A program made the position numbers and the translations under genes. From NCBI GenBank assembly GCA_900544275.1, contig UQUU01000017.1:1-10729 (forward strand): a stretch of 10,729 nucleotides of DNA. The letters run 5' to 3'. Source of the stretch: an uncultured Succiniclasticum sp. GTDB lineage: Bacteria > Bacillota > Negativicutes > Acidaminococcales > Acidaminococcaceae. Below the pieces are notes generated by a model. That model was not told the origin of the DNA, made no database searches, and saw nothing but the letters and a program-made list of their open reading frames with translations. This document shows, one piece after another, positions 6,119 through 10,729 of the stretch. The stretch's first letter is position 1. Each line of letters begins with the position of its first letter.

Positions 6119-7675
6119 TCACTTTATTTCAAACAGACAGTAAGTCCCGTTTTCTGCCAACAGGCTCCACTTGCTAACGTCTAAAAAAGCGGCGGCCTTC
6201 GCATACGTTTGTCGCCGCACAAAAATATATTTCGGGCGAGAATCTTTCGCCAGTTTCTGCAATGAATTCCCGCTGTTAAAGTCCACTTCCGACGCTTCTT
6301 CTTTCGTATAAAATAAAACCCCGGGACGCAAAGAAGATTCCGCATATATCACACGACCGCTTTCTTTTATTTTTTTGCCAAATTCACCGGTCAGGGATTT
6401 AATACTCAGCTGATCCTGTGTTAAAGGCAACAGAAAAGAAAACGCAGTCGCCATGATCACGATGCCGGACAGCCCCTGCAGTCCGATACCCAAACTGCCG
6501 TCTTTATACACGGCTAAAATAACAACGATACCGATGCCGAACAACAGAGTAAGAGCGCCCAGCCCCACCCCTACATACGCAATCTCGTCCACCGCGCCGG
6601 TAGCCCATATCCAACCGGCAGCTGCCGCAAGGTACATCAGGCTGTTGCGCCAGGCCCAGCCGCTAAAGTGCCCTTCTTCTTCCGACAACATGCGATCCAG
6701 ATCCCAGCCCAGTAAAATCGCCAGCGCAGGGAACAGCGGCAGTAAAGAGCCCGCATCCCGCACCGGACACAGCAAAGAAAAGACCAGCACGGTGATCCAC
6801 CAGACCTGGAAAAAGATAAGCCGACGCATATCTTCCATCCGGCTTTCACAAATGCCGTCTTTTACCGCCTTAAGCGCTAACCCGGTCCAGGGGAACAGAC
6901 CCAGCAGCAACACCAGGGGATAATCCAACAAAGATCCGCTCGTCCAGGGCAGTGTGACCGCCTCAGACCAGCCACGGCACACTGTAAGCAGATAGACTCC
7001 TATCACAGGTCCTTGCGTTTCATATAAAACTATGTACCAGGGAAGCACGACCGCTAACCAAAGGATCAGACCCGGAAAAAGATGTAGTTTCAGCAAGCGC
7101 CGCAAATCCCCCAGCAAAAGAAGATAAAAGAAAACAATGACAGCGGGCAACAACAGCCCAAGCGGTCCTTTCGTAAGAAAGCTAAAGCCGCAGCAAAGAT
7201 ACATGAGCCAATATTTTTCCTGAAGGAACGCAAGCAGCGAACCGGTCAGAAAAAATAAAAACGCGGTTTCCGGGGCCGCGGTTTTCCCCATATAAAACAG
7301 CATGACCGTGCTGCTTAAAATAAAGCCGGCGCAAAGCCCTGCCCGCTCATTGAAAAGCCGCGTAACCGCAACCGCTGTCAGAAGAACAGTGAAGGCCCCC
7401 ATAACGGCAGAGGGAAAGCGGGCCGAAGCTTCTGTGATACCAAATAAATGGAACGAAGTCCCTGTCAGCCAGGTACCCAGCGGCCATAAATTAAGCGGAT
7501 ACGCCGAAAAATTTTGGGAAACAAAATAATTATCACTGCCGGACATTTCCCTGGCCAGTTCTGCAAAAAAGGTTTCCGAACCATCGAACAGGGGAAAACT
7601 GCCAATACTAAAAAACATAGCGAAAACAACCGCCGCTAATAACAGAAAAAATTCATTCCGAGACATACGATTCAT
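6119..7675 (-). CDS. ArnT/PMT-like integral membrane glycosyltransferase
   Basis: This 518-residue polytopic membrane protein resembles the GT83/GT39 (ArnT, dolichyl-phosphate-mannose mannosyltransferase) fold, which moves a sugar from a polyprenyl-phosphate donor to an acceptor on the outer face of the membrane. Family landmarks are PLFDGSETFFAELAREM (28-44) in the first extracytoplasmic loop, WLTGTSFHLFGITEASARFPSA (69-90), FLTKGPLGLLLP (166-177) and LLPLFPALAILLG (311-323). A soluble C-terminal domain spans roughly 425-518. Several hallmark residues differ. The usual FEKPPL is AYPLNLWPL (58-66), and the histidine normally seen in the REH-like loop is absent near RGWSEAV (234-240). Donor and acceptor are therefore uncertain. 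The start at ATG 7675 has AAGGAAG a few bases upstream. It lies 15 bases after the flippase-like gene, which suggests a shared function. Confidence 0.82.
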   Translation of the reverse strand: MNRMSRNEFFLLLAAVVFAMFFSIGSFPLFDGSETFFAELAREMSGSDNYFVSQNFSAYPLNLWPLGTWLTGTSFHLFGITEASARFPSAVMGAFTVLLTAVAVTRLFNERAGLCAGFILSSTVMLFYMGKTAAPETAFLFFLTGSLLAFLQEKYWLMYLCCGFSFLTKGPLGLLLPAVIVFFYLLLLGDLRRLLKLHLFPGLILWLAVVLPWYIVLYETQGPVIGVYLLTVCRGWSEAVTLPWTSGSLLDYPLVLLLGLFPWTGLALKAVKDGICESRMEDMRRLIFFQVWWITVLVFSLLCPVRDAGSLLPLFPALAILLGWDLDRMLSEEEGHFSGWAWRNSLMYLAAAAGWIWATGAVDEIAYVGVGLGALTLLFGIGIVVILAVYKDGSLGIGLQGLSGIVIMATAFSFLLPLTQDQLSIKSLTGEFGKKIKESGRVIYAESSLRPGVLFYTKEEASEVDFNSGNSLQKLAKDSRPKYIFVRRQTYAKAAAFLDVSKWSLLAENGTYCLFEIK

Positions 7676-7690
7676 GGGTCTTCCTTTATT

Positions 7691-8791
7691 TCAATGACGC
7701 TCTTTGTTTTCCAACGCATTCCTGTGTTCGATGGCGCCTTTACTTTCAATGGTTTTCAAACTTTGTTTTTCGACCTCGGCGCTTTTCTTATCCTGTTTGT
7801 CCATATGTTTTTCCGCAATGGAAAGAACATTGGAGCCAAATGCTCGCAAAGTAATAACTGCTCCCAGCATAAAAGGCACATATTCCGCCGTAAAACGCCA
7901 GAGAACAGCTAAAATGCCTACGGTACCGCTGGGTACCAATTTAGAGAACAGAACCACAAAACCGGCTTCCGCCACACCGCTCCCACCGGGAGTCGGTGAA
8001 AAATACAACACCAGATTCAACAGATACATACGCCCCATGACCTGCAGGGTATCAAAAGGAAACTGCAGTCCGTAAAAATACGCCGGCACGGTCAGATAAA
8101 TAAAGGTCAGACTCAGGCCCGATTCAATAAACGCGCGGAATACCATGACCGGCTGTTTGCCCATAACATACACCGCATGGCGGAAATCGTGGTACCAGCG
8201 AAAAGCCTGCCGCCGTTTTTCATGCTTAAAATAACGGGAAAAATAGAAAATCATCCGTTCCGGATAATCCGTGTGCATCAAAATGATCGCCGTTATAGGA
8301 ATCGCGATGAAAACAACCGAAACCATGACGATGATCGGCATCGGGATCCAGCTGGTAATTCCCGCATCCCGATTCATAAAGAAAGGAATGGTGATGATCA
8401 GGAAAAAGATGGACATGATCGTCCGGACCAGGATAATAAGGGTAGAACGGGCTACCGGCACGCCGGCCCGACGCATAAACATGACCTGCGCAATGGCACC
8501 GCCTGTAGCGCCCGGCGTGATGAGAGCCAAAAAGTAATTGCTTAAAACCACTTTGATCACATCCGTCAGCGACAGCTCTTCCCCGGTAATACGCGCCAGT
8601 GTAAACAGACGCACCCCATCAAAAAAAAGACCGATCGCCAACATCCCCAAGGCACACAAAACAGACCATGAAGAAAACATGGCCAAATAATCCAATGCTC
8701 TGATATCAAAAGTAAAATAAATAACCGCCACCGATACAGCAAGAACAAATGCTGCTAAAAGGGCGATACGCCTCATTAACTTATTATGCAT
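7691..8791 (-). CDS. Flippase-like membrane protein (LPG_synthase_TM / UPF0104 family)
   Basis: This 366-residue protein has about eight hydrophobic segments and the two signature motifs of the family related to the MprF transmembrane region: ALITPGATGGAIAQV (89-103) and FSPTPGGSGVAEAGF (264-278). LWRFTAEYVPFMLGA (297-311) follows. In MprF this membrane part translocates modified lipids. Stand-alone members are treated as lipid or lipid-linked-sugar flippases, or as partners of glycosyltransferases. No aminoacyl-transferase domain is attached, so lysyl-phosphatidylglycerol synthesis should not be assumed. The last ~40 residues are a charged Lys/Glu-rich tail, probably cytoplasmic. The start at ATG 8791 has GGTGGG six bases upstream. 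The close coupling to the ArnT-like gene supports a joint role in decorating a cell-envelope polymer or lipid; this is inference. Confidence 0.8.
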   Translation of the reverse strand: MHNKLMRRIALLAAFVLAVSVAVIYFTFDIRALDYLAMFSSWSVLCALGMLAIGLFFDGVRLFTLARITGEELSLTDVIKVVLSNYFLALITPGATGGAIAQVMFMRRAGVPVARSTLIILVRTIMSIFFLIITIPFFMNRDAGITSWIPMPIIVMVSVVFIAIPITAIILMHTDYPERMIFYFSRYFKHEKRRQAFRWYHDFRHAVYVMGKQPVMVFRAFIESGLSLTFIYLTVPAYFYGLQFPFDTLQVMGRMYLLNLVLYFSPTPGGSGVAEAGFVVLFSKLVPSGTVGILAVLWRFTAEYVPFMLGAVITLRAFGSNVLSIAEKHMDKQDKKSAEVEKQSLKTIESKGAIEHRNALENKERH

Positions 8792-8812
8792 CAGGTACCC
8801 ACCAAATTCTTG

Positions 8813-8826
8813 TTGTTTATAAACAA
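8813..8826. promoter_or_regulatory. Perfect 14-bp palindrome upstream of the flippase-like gene
   Basis: TTGTTTATAAACAA is a perfect inverted repeat centred 28 bases before the ATG at 8791, just ahead of the ribosome site. It could be an operator for a dimeric regulator, but no regulator gene is nearby. A weak -10 (TATAGT, minus strand, 8845-8840) lies just upstream of it without a good -35. Function is unproven. Confidence 0.35.
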
Positions 8827-8854
8827 GCTGAGTTACATACTATATTTCTCGTTC

Positions 8855-8871
8855 GCAGGAAATAATCCTGC
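8855..8871. other. Small hairpin GCAGGA-5-TCCTGC between rnhC and the flippase-like gene
   Basis: A perfect 6-bp inverted repeat with a 5-base AT loop lies about 10 bases after the rnhC stop codon. No T-run follows on either strand, so it is not a standard intrinsic terminator. It may stabilise the rnhC 3' end, or be a copy of a dispersed intergenic element. Confidence 0.4.
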
Positions 8872-8881
8872 TAAAACGCGG

Positions 8882-9898
8882 TTATAATTTTCGGGTATTG
8901 GCAAAATGCAATTTAACAAAATGAGACAGCGCCTCTTTGCCTTTGCTCCGTACCAGCCGCTGTGCCGCCTGTGTCGCCGCATTACCGCCGCCTTTGGGCA
9001 GCTTACCGATCGTCGCTTCGCCGGTCAGTTCCGCCAACGTCCTGAGGAAAGCTGCGCGGGCCAATACGCTGGCACAGGCCACTGCGATATCTTCCTCCGC
9101 CCGGGGACGCAGTACGACCCGCAAAGAAGGGCAAAACTCATGCACCCCATCCGTAATACGATCTTTCCTGGCAAATTGATCGACCAAAGCCCAGCGGCAG
9201 GAAGGATACTGCTTCCAGGTCTGCTTCAGGGCCGCAATATGACCGTAGGAAAGAAACTCATTCAATGTGCCGCCGGCTTCCCTGACCTGCTTATACCGCA
9301 TGTTGTAAGCGCCCGGCTTCATAATCAGAACGCTCTGCGCCAAAGCGGTATCTTCAATACATTGTACCAGAGAAAAAACCTGCTTATCCGACAGGTCTTT
9401 ACAGTCCCTGACACCCGCCTCAATTAATTTTTCCGCGCCTTGCCGATCCAGGCAGACGGCAGCCACCACTAACGGGCCGAAATAATCGCCTTTCCCGCTT
9501 TCATCACTGCCAATCCACAGACCCGGGAAACCCGCTTCTTTTTGCAACAGAATGCGAGGCATGTTTACGCGCAGAGGTGCGGACCCTGTGGTTACCGTTC
9601 CTGTGCTTCTGTTCCGATTATTCTTTCCGTGATCTGCCGCAGTTTCTTCCGCCACAGAATCATCCGCCAGGCCCTGTATCTGCGGGCGCAATAAAGCCAT
9701 TGCCTGCGTCTTTAACCCGGAAGCGCCGCCGCCCCAAACGGTCTTAATGCCCTTTTTCCCATTATATACATTCAGGGTCGCCTTTTCCCCATTACCGGTC
9801 AAAACGATCTGGACACCATAATTAATCGGCTTTGTCTGCACATTCCCCAAAGAACATAGAACTTCTTCCAACCCGTCAATGTAATGTTCAAAATCCAA
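8882..9898 (-). CDS. rnhC: Ribonuclease HIII
   Basis: This cytosolic endonuclease cleaves the RNA strand of RNA-DNA hybrids during replication and R-loop removal. It has 338 residues. The N-terminal substrate-binding (TBP-like) domain is seen as GVQIVLTGNGEKATLNVYNGKKG (28-50) and VWGGGAS. A low-complexity linker at about 78-110 follows, then the catalytic domain with GSDESGKGDYFGPLV (130-144). D132 and E133 are catalytic acids, D240 (ALVDQFA) is a third, and the acidic AEEDIAVACASVLAR segment (267-281) probably supplies the fourth. The DESGKGDYFGP form separates it from RNase HII. The start is TTG 9898: an in-frame TGA lies 12 bases upstream and the next ATG is 66 codons in, beyond conserved sequence. 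GAGGA lies nine bases before TTG. It follows larC after 12 bases. Confidence 0.94.
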   Translation of the reverse strand: MDFEHYIDGLEEVLCSLGNVQTKPINYGVQIVLTGNGEKATLNVYNGKKGIKTVWGGGASGLKTQAMALLRPQIQGLADDSVAEETAADHGKNNRNRSTGTVTTGSAPLRVNMPRILLQKEAGFPGLWIGSDESGKGDYFGPLVVAAVCLDRQGAEKLIEAGVRDCKDLSDKQVFSLVQCIEDTALAQSVLIMKPGAYNMRYKQVREAGGTLNEFLSYGHIAALKQTWKQYPSCRWALVDQFARKDRITDGVHEFCPSLRVVLRPRAEEDIAVACASVLARAAFLRTLAELTGEATIGKLPKGGGNAATQAAQRLVRSKGKEALSHFVKLHFANTRKL

Positions 9899-9910
9899 TC
9901 TTCTTCTTCC

Positions 9911-10729
9911 TCACTCTTTATTTTTTATAGCCTGCAGAGCGGCGGTCTCCACCTCTTTCAAGGGTATATGATTGGCTTCCGCCAGTTGTTTGCAGTCCTC
10001 AAATTCCGGAACCTGATTTACTACGCTGCCACACAACAAACCTTCTTTCACACGCACCTGTCCCCACGGCGTGGTCACCGTCTGCCAACAACGTTCCAAC
10101 GAAGTGCGAGACACTTGATAGGCGCGCACCCCCAAAGTAGTGGTTTCTTTAAATAATACTTGTGCCAGTTCCGCTCTTTTCGTCTCCTCGCAAAGTACCG
10201 CTAACAAATAGCCCGGACGCCCCTTTTTCATGATGATCGGCTGGAGCCAGGCATCCAAGGCGCCGGTCTCCAATAGCCTGTCTAAAACATAAGGCAAAAT
10301 TTCAGGATTCAAGTCGTCCAGATTACATTCCAAAACGGTTAATACCGTATCGCCGCTCCCGCCGATCCCTGTTCCTGTTACGCCGCTTAAGGCCGCAACG
10401 CCTGCTGTAACAGCCTCTTTACCAGCTGCGGTTTCTTTCGCTGTTCCGGAAGCGCCCCCTCCAACGGGCTCAACAAACTCACCCAGGGTAACTCGCAGTA
10501 CGTTGGGGATCTCCACTTCGCGCGTCCCCGCCCCGTAACCGATGCCGCCGCCATGAAATCCGGCCGGGATCTCCGTCACCGGTTCTGCCAGCACCTTTAA
10601 AAGCGCGGCCCCCGTCGGTGTCGTCATTTCCTGCGCCACACTGCCGTGATAATGAGGCAGACCCTGCAACAACTCCGCCGTAGCCGGAGCCGGTACAGGC
10701 ATCAGACCATGAGCGCACTGCACCATCCC
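9911..10729 (-). CDS. larC: Nickel pincer cofactor biosynthesis protein LarC, partial (5' end beyond window)
   Basis: LarC (formerly DUF111) uses CTP to insert nickel into the pyridinium-thiocarboxylate pincer cofactor used by lactate racemase and related enzymes. The visible 272 codons are the C-terminal part. They include CAHGLMPVPAPATAELL, MTTPTGAALLKVLAE, GIGYGAGTREVEIPNVLRV, then LECNLDDLNPEILPYVLDRLLETGALDAW and ETTTLGVRAY. The frame is open to the right edge with a glycine codon before the first visible Met, so that Met is internal. A Gly/Ala/Thr-rich stretch (10471-10346) joins the LarC1-like and LarC2-like halves in one frame. In Lactiplantibacillus plantarum these halves are separate frames joined by ribosomal frameshifting. 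The stop lies 12 bases before the rnhC TTG. No larA, larB or larE is in the window. Confidence 0.92.
   Translation of the reverse strand, partial: GMVQCAHGLMPVPAPATAELLQGLPHYHGSVAQEMTTPTGAALLKVLAEPVTEIPAGFHGGGIGYGAGTREVEIPNVLRVTLGEFVEPVGGGASGTAKETAAGKEAVTAGVAALSGVTGTGIGGSGDTVLTVLECNLDDLNPEILPYVLDRLLETGALDAWLQPIIMKKGRPGYLLAVLCEETKRAELAQVLFKETTTLGVRAYQVSRTSLERCWQTVTTPWGQVRVKEGLLCGSVVNQVPEFEDCKQLAEANHIPLKEVETAALQAIKNKE

Noticed and set aside
7691..8791. Full MprF-type lysyl-phosphatidylglycerol synthase
   Set aside because: Only the membrane portion is present. There is no C-terminal aminoacyl-transferase domain, just a short charged tail.
8855..8871. Intrinsic terminator after rnhC
   Set aside because: The hairpin stem is short and no T-run follows it on either strand.

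Overview
This is an ordinary-looking chromosomal stretch of a low-to-mid GC Bacillota (Firmicutes) bacterium. The support is an RNase HIII gene, a PepF-type oligopeptidase, Gram-positive-style HPr and Enzyme I, a DUF4080 radical-SAM protein and a Firmicutes-type rRNA leader. Membership in the Negativicutes (outer-membrane Firmicutes) fits the ArnT-like glycosyltransferase, but this is inference and the species cannot be named from the sequence. Coding density is very high. No tRNA, CRISPR array, insertion sequence or prophage gene was seen.

Layout, left to right. (1) Positions 1-89, minus strand: a strong promoter (TTGACA-17-TATCAT) followed by a short hairpin and a boxA-like rRNA leader. It points off the left edge, probably into an rRNA operon, and the promoter lies inside the last codons of the neighbouring gene. 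(2) 57-2033, minus: a B12-binding-type radical SAM protein with a C-terminal DUF4080 region, interrupted by a charged 8-residue tandem repeat. (3) 2034-2147: a divergent intergenic region with two extended -10 promoters facing right. (4) 2148-4004, plus: oligoendopeptidase F. (5) 4057-4090: a hairpin terminator shared by two convergent units. (6) 10729 down to 4119, minus: six genes in one direction: larC (5' part beyond the window), rnhC, a flippase-like LPG_synthase_TM membrane protein, an ArnT/PMT-like membrane glycosyltransferase, ptsH (HPr) and ptsI (Enzyme I).

The genes form three functional groups. ptsH and ptsI are the general phosphotransfer proteins of the sugar PTS: PEP phosphorylates Enzyme I, which phosphorylates HPr on His15. 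No sugar-specific EII gene is present here. The flippase-like protein and the glycosyltransferase are separated by only 15 bases and plausibly act together on a lipid-linked sugar at the membrane. rnhC and larC are 12 bases apart and are probably co-transcribed, though their functions are unrelated.

I found no evidence of a wholly new system. The points most worth a second look are the rRNA promoter built into the end of a coding sequence, an HPr with arginine where regulatory Ser46 normally sits, the 24-bp coding repeat in the radical SAM gene, and an ArnT-like enzyme that lacks several hallmark residues of its family.
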